From Noviherbaspirillum sedimenti (lineage in GTDB: Bacteria > Pseudomonadota > Gammaproteobacteria > Burkholderiales > Burkholderiaceae_D), in contig NZ_QYUQ01000002.1 in NCBI RefSeq assembly GCF_003590835.1, forward strand, positions 3,038,001 through 3,102,000: a DNA stretch of 64,000 nucleotides. Reading direction: 5' to 3'. The notes under the pieces were generated by a model. The model searched no databases. It saw only the letters and a program-made list of their open reading frames with translations, and was not told the DNA's origin. Both the position numbers and the translations under genes were made by a program. Below, piece after piece: positions 1-8,220 of the stretch (position 1 is its first letter; the number at the start of each line of letters is the position of its first letter).

Positions 1-2188
1 GCAAGGCTTCCAGCATCAGGTAACGGTCATCGTCACGACGCGAGCGGTCGCCCGGACGCGCCAGCTGCGGCTGGTTCAAAAGATCAAAGTCGGCATGGCG
101 GGCGCGGCGCGGATAATCGCCATCATTCATGCCGAGCAGGCACACCACGCGGAACGGCACGGCGCGCATCGGCATCAGGGTGCAGAAGGTGACGCCGCCG
201 GAAACGAAACGCTGGGCGAGGGTCGGCTCGTCGATGGCGCCCAGCCAGGCTTCGCGCAGCACCGCCAGCGGCACCGGCTCGTTAAAGCCGCCGGTGTCGC
301 AGTCTTCCAGCCAGCACTGCAGCGCCTGCTCGAGGCTGGCGATGGTCAGGCGGTCGCGCTCGTCGCGGGCGTCGAAAAAGGTGGTCAGTAACAACCTCGC
401 GCGCGCGCCCCAGTTTTGCGGTGTGGCGTCGCCGGCCAGCACGCCGCGCCAGGCCAGCAGCTTCTCGACGAAGCTCGCCAGGGCGCCGGCCAGCGCGGCA
501 TCCAGGCCGCCGACCTCGGCATAGGGTTCGATGCCGGCGTAGCTGGCGCTGGCACCATTGGCGTAACCCAGTAGCATGCGGCGGATGCCGAAAATCCAGG
601 CGTTCTGCTCGCCGGCCGGCCCGAGCCCGAGGCTGGCGCGATGCTCGCGGTCCAGGCCCCAGCGCACACCCGCGCCCTCGATCCATTGCCCCAGACGCGG
701 CAAGTCGGCTTCGGCAATGCCGAAGCGCGCCGCCAGCGCCGGCACCTCGAGCAAGTCGCGCACCTCGCTTTGCAGGCAGCGCTGCTGCGGCAGGCGCAAG
801 AGCCATTCGAGCGCGACCAGCAAGGGATTGACCTGGCGTTCGGTGACGTCGGCGATTTCGAAAGGAATCCAGCGCGCATCGTGGCGGCCGTACTGGCCGA
901 ACACGGCGGCGATCGACGGCGCGAACACTTCGATGTCCGGCACCATCACCACCACGTCGCGCGGCCGCAGCGTGCCGCCTGCCTGGTCGGCGAACATGCC
1001 CAGCAGGCGGTCGTGCAGAATTTCGACTTCGCGCTGCGCGCTGTGGGCGGCGTGGAACTCGATCGAGCAATCGTCCGCGGCAATGCCAATACGCGGATGT
1101 TCATCCAGCGGCAGCATGTCGCGAATCGATGCCTGCACCTGCTGCAGCAGGCACTCGCCCTCGCCTTCGCTGAACAGGTCGATGCGCAGGTTGGAAAAAT
1201 GTTCGCGGGTGGCCTGGGCGTCGTCGAATTCGTCGAGCATGCGCACGAAGTCGCGCCCGAGCCGGCCCCAGCCCGCCAGCAGCGGGTGGCTGTGCGCGTG
1301 CAGCTGTTCCAGCGGCAGTGCCGCCAGGTCGCGACCCTCGCGCAACTGCTGGCGGCGGCGGCTGGCCTTGAGCAGGTCGCGTCCGGCGATGATGTCGCCC
1401 CAGTAGTAACGGCAGGGATTGGGCACTGCCACCACCACCTGCATGTGCGTCGCCAGCGCGCCCAGCGCCTGCAGGGTCTGGTGCGGCAGGGCCGACACGC
1501 CAAACACCACTACCCGGCGCGGCAAGCCCCGGCCGGCAGGTGCGGCGCCGGCGCCGATGGCGTCGAGAAACCGCTGGTGCACGCCGGCGCGGCCGTCGGT
1601 GCGTTCTGCTTCAGGCAGGCTGGCGAGCACCGCGCGCCACAGCTGCGGCTGCCAGCGCTGGTCGTCGGCCAGCGCGACCGCTTCGCCGGCGGCGCCGCGC
1701 AGCACATCGCGCCCGGCGGCCCAGTCGGCCAGCCAGTCGGCGCGGTAGACCTGGTATTCATCGAACAAATCGGCCAGGCGCTGCGCCAGCTGCAGGCGGC
1801 GTTCCGGATCGCCGTCCGCGAGGAAGTGACGCAACGGCGCGAAAGGCGCCTGCGCCAGCAGCGTCGGCAGCAGGCGCATCAGGCGCCAGGTCAGCGTCGA
1901 CTCGTCCAGCGCGGAACGATACGGCACCTGTTGCGGACCCAGCATGCCGCGATAGGCTTCCCACAGGAAGCGCGCCGGCAAAGTGATGCGGGTGGAGGCG
2001 CAGACGCCCATTTCCTCGGCCAGGGCGATTTTCAGCCACTCGGCCACGCCATTCGACTGCACCAGGACGATCTCCTGTTCCAGCGGCGCCAGCGGATTGT
2101 TGCGCAGCCAGCCGAACACGGCGCCGCGCAATTGTTCGAGCTGGTTGCCGTGGATGGCGATGAAGCCGGGGCTCAGGTTGGATGGCAT
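1..2188 (-). CDS. recC: RecC, exodeoxyribonuclease V gamma subunit (partial)
   Basis: The reverse strand is open from the ATG at 2188 to the left edge, giving about 729 residues of the N-terminal part; the C-terminus lies outside the window. The protein opens MPSNLSPGFIAIHGNQLEQL, followed by the pattern VQSNGVAEWLK, which is typical of RecC near its inactive helicase domain. Further on are AVPNPCRYYWGD, VMVPDIEVFAP and, near the edge, LLGMNDGDYPR, all in the order seen in RecC. RecC is the chi-recognising subunit of the RecBCD helicase-nuclease, which repairs double-strand breaks. The recB and recD partners would be expected to the left. No strong Shine-Dalgarno is visible. Large rightward open frames on the other strand are shadows of its GC-rich third positions. 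Confidence 0.93.
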   Translation of the reverse strand, partial: MPSNLSPGFIAIHGNQLEQLRGAVFGWLRNNPLAPLEQEIVLVQSNGVAEWLKIALAEEMGVCASTRITLPARFLWEAYRGMLGPQQVPYRSALDESTLTWRLMRLLPTLLAQAPFAPLRHFLADGDPERRLQLAQRLADLFDEYQVYRADWLADWAAGRDVLRGAAGEAVALADDQRWQPQLWRAVLASLPEAERTDGRAGVHQRFLDAIGAGAAPAGRGLPRRVVVFGVSALPHQTLQALGALATHMQVVVAVPNPCRYYWGDIIAGRDLLKASRRRQQLREGRDLAALPLEQLHAHSHPLLAGWGRLGRDFVRMLDEFDDAQATREHFSNLRIDLFSEGEGECLLQQVQASIRDMLPLDEHPRIGIAADDCSIEFHAAHSAQREVEILHDRLLGMFADQAGGTLRPRDVVVMVPDIEVFAPSIAAVFGQYGRHDARWIPFEIADVTERQVNPLLVALEWLLRLPQQRCLQSEVRDLLEVPALAARFGIAEADLPRLGQWIEGAGVRWGLDREHRASLGLGPAGEQNAWIFGIRRMLLGYANGASASYAGIEPYAEVGGLDAALAGALASFVEKLLAWRGVLAGDATPQNWGARARLLLTTFFDARDERDRLTIASLEQALQCWLEDCDTGGFNEPVPLAVLREAWLGAIDEPTLAQRFVSGGVTFCTLMPMRAVPFRVVCLLGMNDGDYPRRARHADFDLLNQPQLARPGDRSRRDDDRYLMLEAL

Positions 2189-2287
2189 AAATGCTGATTA
2201 AGTCGGTGGATCAGGCAGCGCGAGGCTGGCCAAGGATAAACATGGTCATATGAATTGCGCCGGCATGCAAGCATGCGCCGCAAACTT

Positions 2288-3211
2288 TCATGATTCCGTA
2301 ATTTTTTTACATGCCTCGTTGGCCACGCCGTACGGCACATGGCCGGTGGCGACGTGTTCGCGCGCCGAATCGCAGTGGCCTTTTTGATCATCGAAGAAGA
2401 TGTCGGCACCGAAGGCCTTGAGGAATTCGCCCTTCTTCATGCCGCCCAGGAAAAGCGCCTCGTCGATGCGGATGTTCCATTCGCGCAGGGTGCGGATCAC
2501 GCGCTCGTGCGCCGGCGCGCCGCGGGCCGTGATCAGCGCGGTGCGCAGCGGCGAAGCTTCCGCCGGATATTCGGCCTGGATGCGGTGCAGTGCGGCGAGG
2601 AAGTCCTTGAACGGCCCGCCGGTCATGGGCGTATGCGCCGCCATTTTTTCATTGGCGGCAAAGGCCTGCAAGCCCTGCTGCTTGTAGATGCGTTCCGACT
2701 CGTCCGAGAACAGCACGGCGTCGCCGTCGAAAGCGATATGCAACTGCGCATCGGCGCGCGGCCCCACCTGCGACGGCAGGATGGTGGCGGCGGCGTGGCC
2801 CAGATCGAGGGCCTGGCGCACGTCGTCCTGGTCGGTCGAGAGGAACAGGTGGGCGCCGAAGGCCTGGATGTAGCGGTGCGAACTGCCGCCACCGCAAAAC
2901 GCCGCACGCGTGATATCGAGCTGGTAATGTTCGATCGAATTGAAGATGCGCAGGCCAGTGTCAGCGCTGTTGCGTGACAGCAGGATGATTTCGACCCGCG
3001 GATGGGCCGGGTCGGGCGCGTTCAGCGCCAGCAGCTTCTTGACAAGATTGAACGCCACGCCCGGCTGCAAGGCATCGTTTTCATGCGCGGTCTGGTAGGC
3101 GCAATAGGCTTCGACGCCCTGCGAGACATAGACCTGGTGGCTTTCGTCGAGATCGAACAATGCCCGCGACGAGATTGCGATGACCAGTTTGTCTTTGGTA
3201 TTTGCCGTCAT
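2288..3211 (-). CDS. Cytosolic 5'-nucleotidase family protein
   Basis: This 307-residue protein resembles the PF06189 5'-nucleotidase family (the cytosolic IA-like group found in bacteria). It opens with KLVIAISSRALFDLDESH, where the SRALFDLD segment is the nucleophile-Asp region of a HAD-like fold. Later come FDGDAVLFSDESE and, near the C-terminus, DEALFLGGMKKGEFL and ADIFFDDQKGH, which supply the conserved Lys and acidic pair of HAD phosphatases. It probably dephosphorylates nucleoside monophosphates in the cytoplasm. It lies 99 bp downstream of recC's start on the same strand, so it may be transcribed before recC, but nothing links the functions. Confidence 0.82.
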   Translation of the reverse strand: MTANTKDKLVIAISSRALFDLDESHQVYVSQGVEAYCAYQTAHENDALQPGVAFNLVKKLLALNAPDPAHPRVEIILLSRNSADTGLRIFNSIEHYQLDITRAAFCGGGSSHRYIQAFGAHLFLSTDQDDVRQALDLGHAAATILPSQVGPRADAQLHIAFDGDAVLFSDESERIYKQQGLQAFAANEKMAAHTPMTGGPFKDFLAALHRIQAEYPAEASPLRTALITARGAPAHERVIRTLREWNIRIDEALFLGGMKKGEFLKAFGADIFFDDQKGHCDSAREHVATGHVPYGVANEACKKITES

Positions 3212-3527
3212 GATTCCCCCTTGCTTGCCTGCTTGCGAACCATGCGCAGGCGTCCTGTTTGCATTTTTGTTACGCAGACGCCATATTAGTGCGTCAGTAG
3301 CTCACAGGATAAGCTATATCGACAGGTATTAGCCGAGTGGCGGAAGATGACAGCGACCGTCTGCGGCCTTGCAGCGGCCCGCATGGACAGTGCATGGAGA
3401 GACTGACGCAGGTGCCGGAGATAAGAAGGGTGGCGCCGGCGGCGTTGAAAAGGCAGGTGATCGCGATGTTGCAGATGTTGCACAGAGGGCTGGAGAATAT
3501 CTGATCCCCAGCCCCTGCCCTACGGCG
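3212..3527. other. Gene-free stretch between gabD-like gene and 5'-nucleotidase gene
   Basis: There are 316 bp with no open frame I can support. The right side is downstream of the leftward catabolic operon and the left side is the upstream region of the nucleotidase gene. I see no clear T-tailed hairpin and no good promoter hexamers. Short frames here are not recognisable. Confidence 0.5.
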
Positions 3528-4982
3528 TCAGATGCCGCCCATGCACAGGTACTTGGTGACCATGTAGTCATCCAGCCCATGCCTGGAGCCTTCGCGACCG
3601 ATACCGGATTGCTTGACGCCGCCGAACGGCGCCGCCTCGTTGGAAATGATGCCGGTGTTAATGCCAACCATGCCGTATTCCAGCCCTTCCGAAACACGCC
3701 AGACGCGGCCGATATCGCGGGTGTAGAAATAGCTGGCCAGGCCGAATTCGGTATCGTTGGCCAAGCCAATGACTTCCTCGTCGGAGTGGAAGCGAAACAG
3801 CGGCGCCAGCGGGCCAAAGGTTTCTTCCTTCGCCACCAGCATCTCCGCGCTGGCGTCGCGCACCACGGTCGGTTCGAAGAAGGTCTGGCCGAGCGCGTGG
3901 CGCTTGCCGCCGGCGATCACCTTGCCGCCCTTGGCGACAGCGTCGGCGATATGCTCTTCGATCTTTGCCACGGCATTGGCGTCGATCAGCGGGCCTTGCG
4001 TGACGCCGCCTTCCAGGCCGTTGCCGACCTTGAGCTTGTTGACGGCCGCGACCAGCTTTTCGGCGAATTGGTCATACACGCCATCCTGCACGTACAGGCG
4101 GTTAGCGCACACGCAGGTCTGGCCGGTATTGCGGTATTTGCTGGCCAGCGCGCCCTCGACGGCAGCGTCCAGGTCGGCGTCGTCGAAGACGATGAACGGC
4201 GCATTGCCACCCAGTTCCATCGAAGTCTTTTTGACGGTGCCGGCGCATTGCTGCATCAGCAGCTTGCCGATTTCTGTCGAGCCGGTAAACGTCAGCTTGC
4301 GCACGATCGGGTTGGAAGTCATTTCGCCGCCGATGGCGGCAGCAGACCCGGTCACCACCGAGAACACGCCGCGCGGCACGCCGGCTTCCTCGGCCAGCGC
4401 CGCCAGCGCCAGCGCCGAATACGGCGTCTGCGTCGCGGGCTTGACGACGATCGGGCAGCCGGCCGCCAGCGCCGCGCCGGCCTTGCGGGTGATCATCGCC
4501 GCCGGGAAGTTCCACGGCGTGATCGCCGCGCACACGCCGACCGGTTCTTTGATGACGACGATGCGGCGGTCGCCGGCGGGACCCGGAATGGTGTCGCCGT
4601 AGGCGCGCTTGGCTTCCTCGGCAAACCACTCAAGGTAGGAGGCGGCGTAGGCCACTTCGCCCTTGGCTTCGGCCAGCGGCTTGCCCTGCTCGACCGTCAT
4701 GATGCGCGCCAGGTCGTCGGTATTGGCCAGCATCAGCTCGAACCATTTACGCAGGATGCCGGCACGCTCCTTGGCCGGCTTGCTGCGCCAAGCGCCCCAA
4801 CTGGCGTTGGCCGCTGCGATGGCGCGGCGGGTTTCGTCGGCGCCCATCTTGGGAATGGAACCGATGGTTTCGCCGGTGGCGGGATTGGTAACGGGCAGCA
4901 CGGCGCCGCCATCGGCGTCGATCCACTGTCCATCGATATAACATTGCTGGCGGAACAGCGCCGGCTTGTTCAGGGTGATCAT
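3528..4982 (-). CDS. gabD: NAD(P)-dependent succinate-semialdehyde dehydrogenase (GabD-like)
   Basis: A 484-residue aldehyde dehydrogenase. The ATG at 4982 is chosen because GAAGGA lies seven bases upstream and MITLNKPALF matches the usual GabD N-terminus; an upstream in-frame ATG adds unlike residues. The catalytic Glu is in MELGGNAPF (about E256) and the nucleophile Cys in NTGQTCVCAN (about C290). KEETFGPLAPLFRF and the C-terminal SNEAAPFGGVKQSG are characteristic of the GabD subgroup. The enzyme oxidises succinate semialdehyde or a similar short semialdehyde. It is the last gene of the leftward operon, 22 bp after the E3 gene, so its substrate may be an aldehyde made in that pathway rather than from GABA. 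Confidence 0.85.
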   Translation of the reverse strand: MITLNKPALFRQQCYIDGQWIDADGGAVLPVTNPATGETIGSIPKMGADETRRAIAAANASWGAWRSKPAKERAGILRKWFELMLANTDDLARIMTVEQGKPLAEAKGEVAYAASYLEWFAEEAKRAYGDTIPGPAGDRRIVVIKEPVGVCAAITPWNFPAAMITRKAGAALAAGCPIVVKPATQTPYSALALAALAEEAGVPRGVFSVVTGSAAAIGGEMTSNPIVRKLTFTGSTEIGKLLMQQCAGTVKKTSMELGGNAPFIVFDDADLDAAVEGALASKYRNTGQTCVCANRLYVQDGVYDQFAEKLVAAVNKLKVGNGLEGGVTQGPLIDANAVAKIEEHIADAVAKGGKVIAGGKRHALGQTFFEPTVVRDASAEMLVAKEETFGPLAPLFRFHSDEEVIGLANDTEFGLASYFYTRDIGRVWRVSEGLEYGMVGINTGIISNEAAPFGGVKQSGIGREGSRHGLDDYMVTKYLCMGGI

Positions 4983-5004
4983 GATGATGTCCTTCAAAAA
5001 TAGG

Positions 5005-6408
5005 TCAGATGTGCAGCGCGCGTTCGTACGCTGCCAGCACCGCTTCATGCATGGCTTCGGATTGCGTCGGGTGCGGGAAGATTGTTTCCATCAATTCCGC
5101 TTCGGTGGTTTCCAGCTCGCGCGCGATGGTATAGCCCTGGATCATTTCGGTGACTTCTTCTCCGACCATGTGCGCGCCCAGCAGTTCGCCGCTGGCCTTG
5201 TCGAAAATCACCTTGGTGAAGCCGCCGGTCGCGCCCATCGCCAGCGCCTTGCCGTTGACGGCAAACGGGAACTTGCCGACGCGGATCTGCCGTCCCGCCG
5301 CCTTCGCCTGCGCTTCGGTCATGCCGACGCTGGCGACTTGCGGATGGCTGTAGGTACATGCCGGAATCTTGCTGGCATCCAGCGCATGCGGGTTCTTGCC
5401 GGCGATCTTTTCGACGCAAATGATGGCCTCGTGGCTGGCCTTGTGCGCCAGCCATGGCGCGCCGGCAACGTCGCCGATCGCGTACACGCCCGGTTCGCCG
5501 GTGGCGCCATAGGCGTCGGTGACGATATGGCTGCGATCGACCTTGACCGCGGTGCCTTCCAGGCCGAGCTCCTCGACATTGCCGACGATGCCGGCCGCAG
5601 TCAGTACCACGTCGGCGGTCAGGGTTTCCTTGTGCTTGCCATCCAGCGTCAGCGTCCATTCAGCGGCCTGGCCGGCGCCGCGCTTGTTGCTCGATGCGAT
5701 GCGCGAACCGAGGTACAGCTGCATGCCCTCCTTGCGCAGCGACTCGCCGACATAGGCCGAGATTTCCTCGTCTTCCACCGGCAGCACGCGTTCGGCCATT
5801 TCCACCACGCTGACCTTGGCACCCAGCGCATGGTAGAAACTGGCGAATTCGATGCCGATGGCGCCGGCGCCGATCACCACCAGGTGCTTGGGCACGCGCG
5901 TGGGCACCAGGGCTTCGCGGTAGGACCAGACGCTGTCGCCATCCGGCGTCAGGCCCGGCAGGACGCGGGCGCGGGCGCCGGTGGCCAGAATGATGTGGCG
6001 CGCGGACAAAGTCGATTTGCCCTCGGCGCCGCTCACTTCCAGCTTGCCTTTGCCGGCCAGCCTGGCATGGCCGTTGACGACGGTGACCTTGTTCTTCTTC
6101 ATCAGGTAACCGACGCCGCCCTGCAATTGCGCCGAGACGGCGCGCGAACGCTCGACCATGGTCTTCAGGTCGACCTCGGGCTGCGCCACCTTGACGCCAA
6201 AACGGGCGGCGTCGCGCACCATGCGCAGCACGTCGGCCGAACGCAGCAGCGCCTTGGTGGGAATGCAGCCCCAGTTGAGGCAGATGCCGCCCAGCTGCGC
6301 CTTTTCGACCAGTGCGGTTTTCAGGCCGAGCTGTGCTGCGCGGATCGCCGCGACGTAGCCGCCGGGGCCGCCGCCGACGACGACCAGATCATATTGTGCT
6401 TGGGTCAC
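5005..6408 (-). CDS. lpdA: Dihydrolipoamide dehydrogenase (E3)
   Basis: The 467-residue protein shows the full E3 layout: FAD-binding VVVGGGPGGYVAAIRAAQLG at the N-terminus, the redox disulfide in GGICLNWGCIPTKALL (C43 and C48), the NAD motif VVIGAGAIGIEFASFYHALG, the second FAD segment YAIGDVAGAPWLAHKAS, and the C-terminal HPTQSEAMHEAVLAA with the catalytic His-Glu. It reoxidises dihydrolipoyl-E2 with NAD+. It starts eight bases after the E2 stop, in the same operon as E1 and E2, so it is a dedicated E3 for this complex. The GGICLNWGC variant of the disulfide motif is common in E3 proteins outside the main pyruvate complex. Confidence 0.95.
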   Translation of the reverse strand: MTQAQYDLVVVGGGPGGYVAAIRAAQLGLKTALVEKAQLGGICLNWGCIPTKALLRSADVLRMVRDAARFGVKVAQPEVDLKTMVERSRAVSAQLQGGVGYLMKKNKVTVVNGHARLAGKGKLEVSGAEGKSTLSARHIILATGARARVLPGLTPDGDSVWSYREALVPTRVPKHLVVIGAGAIGIEFASFYHALGAKVSVVEMAERVLPVEDEEISAYVGESLRKEGMQLYLGSRIASSNKRGAGQAAEWTLTLDGKHKETLTADVVLTAAGIVGNVEELGLEGTAVKVDRSHIVTDAYGATGEPGVYAIGDVAGAPWLAHKASHEAIICVEKIAGKNPHALDASKIPACTYSHPQVASVGMTEAQAKAAGRQIRVGKFPFAVNGKALAMGATGGFTKVIFDKASGELLGAHMVGEEVTEMIQGYTIARELETTEAELMETIFPHPTQSEAMHEAVLAAYERALHI

Positions 6409-6415
6409 GTTGGCC

Positions 6416-7714
6416 TCAGATCAGGATGCTCAAGGGGTTTTCGATGTATTGCTTGAACAGCGCCAGCCATTGCGCGCCGACCGCGCCATCGATGGCGCGA
6501 TGATCCACCGACAGCGTGACCGTCATCACCGAGGCCACGGCAAGCACGCCATCGACCACCACCGCCTGCTGTTCGGTAGCGCCGACCGCGAGGATTGCCG
6601 CCTGCGGTGGATTGATGATGGCGGAGAATTCCTTCATGCCGAACATGCCGAGGTTGCTGATGGTGAAGCTGCCACCCTGGTACTCTTCCGGCGCCAACGC
6701 ATTGCTGCGCGCGCGCGCCGCCAGGTCAGCCACTTCGGCGCTGATGGCCGAGAGCGACTTGTTTTCCGCCGCGCGCACCACCGGGGTAATCAGGCCACCT
6801 TCGGTGGAAACCGCCACGGAAATGTCGGCCTGGGCATACTTGCGCAGGGCGGCATCGGTCCAGCTCACATTCATGTCCGGCATGGCGCGCAGGGCGGCGG
6901 CAACCGCCTTGACGATGAAGTCGTTAATGGAAATCTTACGCGGTGCAGCGGCATTGATCTCGGCGCGCAGGGCAAGCAGCTTGTCCATGCGGCAGTCCGC
7001 TTTGAGGTAGAAATGCGGGATGCTGGTCTTGCTCTCGGTAAGGCGGCGCGCAATGGTGCGGCGCATGCCGGAATGCGGCACTTCGACATACGGTGAGCCC
7101 ACCCCGGCGGCAATCTGCGCGGCTGGCTGGCTTGTGCCTGCTACAATAGTCTGCACCGGCGCTGTCGGCGCCGCTGCCGCCGTCTCGACATCGCGTTTGA
7201 CGATGCGGCCATGCGGGCCGCTGCCCTGCAATGCACGCAGATCGAGACCGCGATCCTGGGCCAGGCGGCGCGCCAGCGGGCTGGCGAAAATCCTGCCGCC
7301 ATTGGCCACTGCCGCCGATGCTGCCGTCACAGCAGGTGCTGCCGCGGGGGGCACAGCGACTGCGGTCCCGGAAATGGCGGCCTCGGGAATCGCAGCCAGA
7401 GGAATGGCAGCAGGCGCCGGCGCGCTTGCCACGCCGGCTGCGGCCAGTACCGCATCGATATCGACATTGGTTTCGCCAACGGCAAACAGCACCGCGATCG
7501 GCGCGCCGACTTCGATATCCTTGCCGGTCGGCGCCAGAATCTTGCCCAGCACGCCGGCTTCGTCGGCGTCGAACTCGATCAGCGCCTTGTCGGTTTCGAT
7601 TTCAGCCAGGACATCGCCGACCTTGACGGCGTCGCCTTCCTGCTTGGTCCATGCCTTGATCACCGCCGAGGTGGCATTCGCGGCAATCTCCGGCATCTTG
7701 ATTAGTTTAGCCAT
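6416..7714 (-). CDS. Dihydrolipoyl acyltransferase (E2) of a 2-oxoacid dehydrogenase complex
   Basis: 432 residues in three parts: one lipoyl domain (residues 1-78, lipoyl Lys at about K43 in ETDKALIEFDA), an Ala/Pro-rich linker, a peripheral subunit-binding domain (about 143-178, ASPLARRLAQDRGLDL), and a catalytic acyltransferase domain ending with SVDHRAIDGAVGAQW, where HRAIDG carries the catalytic His (about 405). It passes the acyl group from E1 to CoA. A single lipoyl domain and the SIPHFYLKADCRMDKL segment fit acetoin- or branched-chain-type E2 proteins better than the multi-lipoyl housekeeping pyruvate E2. It is encoded between the VOC-fold gene and the E3 gene, so the acyl substrate depends on the unknown pathway. 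Confidence 0.92.
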   Translation of the reverse strand: MAKLIKMPEIAANATSAVIKAWTKQEGDAVKVGDVLAEIETDKALIEFDADEAGVLGKILAPTGKDIEVGAPIAVLFAVGETNVDIDAVLAAAGVASAPAPAAIPLAAIPEAAISGTAVAVPPAAAPAVTAASAAVANGGRIFASPLARRLAQDRGLDLRALQGSGPHGRIVKRDVETAAAAPTAPVQTIVAGTSQPAAQIAAGVGSPYVEVPHSGMRRTIARRLTESKTSIPHFYLKADCRMDKLLALRAEINAAAPRKISINDFIVKAVAAALRAMPDMNVSWTDAALRKYAQADISVAVSTEGGLITPVVRAAENKSLSAISAEVADLAARARSNALAPEEYQGGSFTISNLGMFGMKEFSAIINPPQAAILAVGATEQQAVVVDGVLAVASVMTVTLSVDHRAIDGAVGAQWLALFKQYIENPLSILI

Positions 7715-7727
7715 CTCAGTCGCGTCC

Positions 7728-8204
7728 TTATTTCTTCAAGTCGGCGCGATAAGCGCCGATGTCGGTGTATTGCACCAGTTCGAGCACATTGCCTTCGGGG
7801 TCGCGGCAGAATGCCAGGTACACGCCGGGGCGCACTTCCGCGCGCTGATTGCCGGTCATGAACTCGATGCCAGCTTCCAGCAACTTGCCGATGGCAGCTT
7901 CGATATCCTCGACGATGAACGTCAGATAGGTGGCATTGGGTTTGTCCAGGATGTATTTCGCGGCGGCGGCTGGCGCCGGCGGCGTGTTCGGCGCCAGCAG
8001 CTTGATGCGCTCGCCGTAATTGGTCTGCAGGCGCACGACGGTATAGCCTTCCGCCGACAACGCCGATTGCGCTGCCTTGTCGGCGCCGATCTGGATTTCG
8101 CTGACAAAGGAAAAGCCCATCACTTCTTCGTAGAAGCGGCGCAGTTTCGGCAGGTCGCGGCAAGCGATGCCGACTTCCATCGGCACGATCATATTGATGC
8201 TCAT
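7728..8204 (-). CDS. VOC-superfamily (glyoxalase/dioxygenase-fold) protein
   Basis: 158 residues from the ATG at 8204, which has AAGGAGAAACAGTT just before it; the longer frame to the right is noise from the E1 gene. The beginning MEVGIACRDLPKLRRFYEEV and the end FCRDPEGNVLELVQY are the two halves of a VOC (vicinal oxygen chelate) fold, with possible metal ligands in the last strand (DPEGNVLELV). Members include glyoxalase I, extradiol dioxygenases, methylmalonyl-CoA epimerase and metal-free binders. It sits between E1 and E2 of the complex with 13-16 bp gaps and is therefore probably co-transcribed. A role as epimerase, isomerase or lyase acting just before the 2-oxoacid step is inference. 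Confidence 0.75.
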   Translation of the reverse strand: MSINMIVPMEVGIACRDLPKLRRFYEEVMGFSFVSEIQIGADKAAQSALSAEGYTVVRLQTNYGERIKLLAPNTPPAPAAAAKYILDKPNATYLTFIVEDIEAAIGKLLEAGIEFMTGNQRAEVRPGVYLAFCRDPEGNVLELVQYTDIGAYRADLKK

Positions 8205-8220
8205 AACTGTTTCTCCTTGA

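Noticed and set aside
641..2197. Long rightward open frame of 518 codons over recC
   Set aside because: It is antisense to RecC, which has recognisable motifs throughout; the frame exists because of the GC-rich third positions of the real gene and shows no family pattern.
3369..6456. Two long rightward frames (544 and 496 codons) over gabD-like and lpdA
   Set aside because: Both are antisense shadows: the reverse strand carries full aldehyde dehydrogenase and dihydrolipoamide dehydrogenase motifs.
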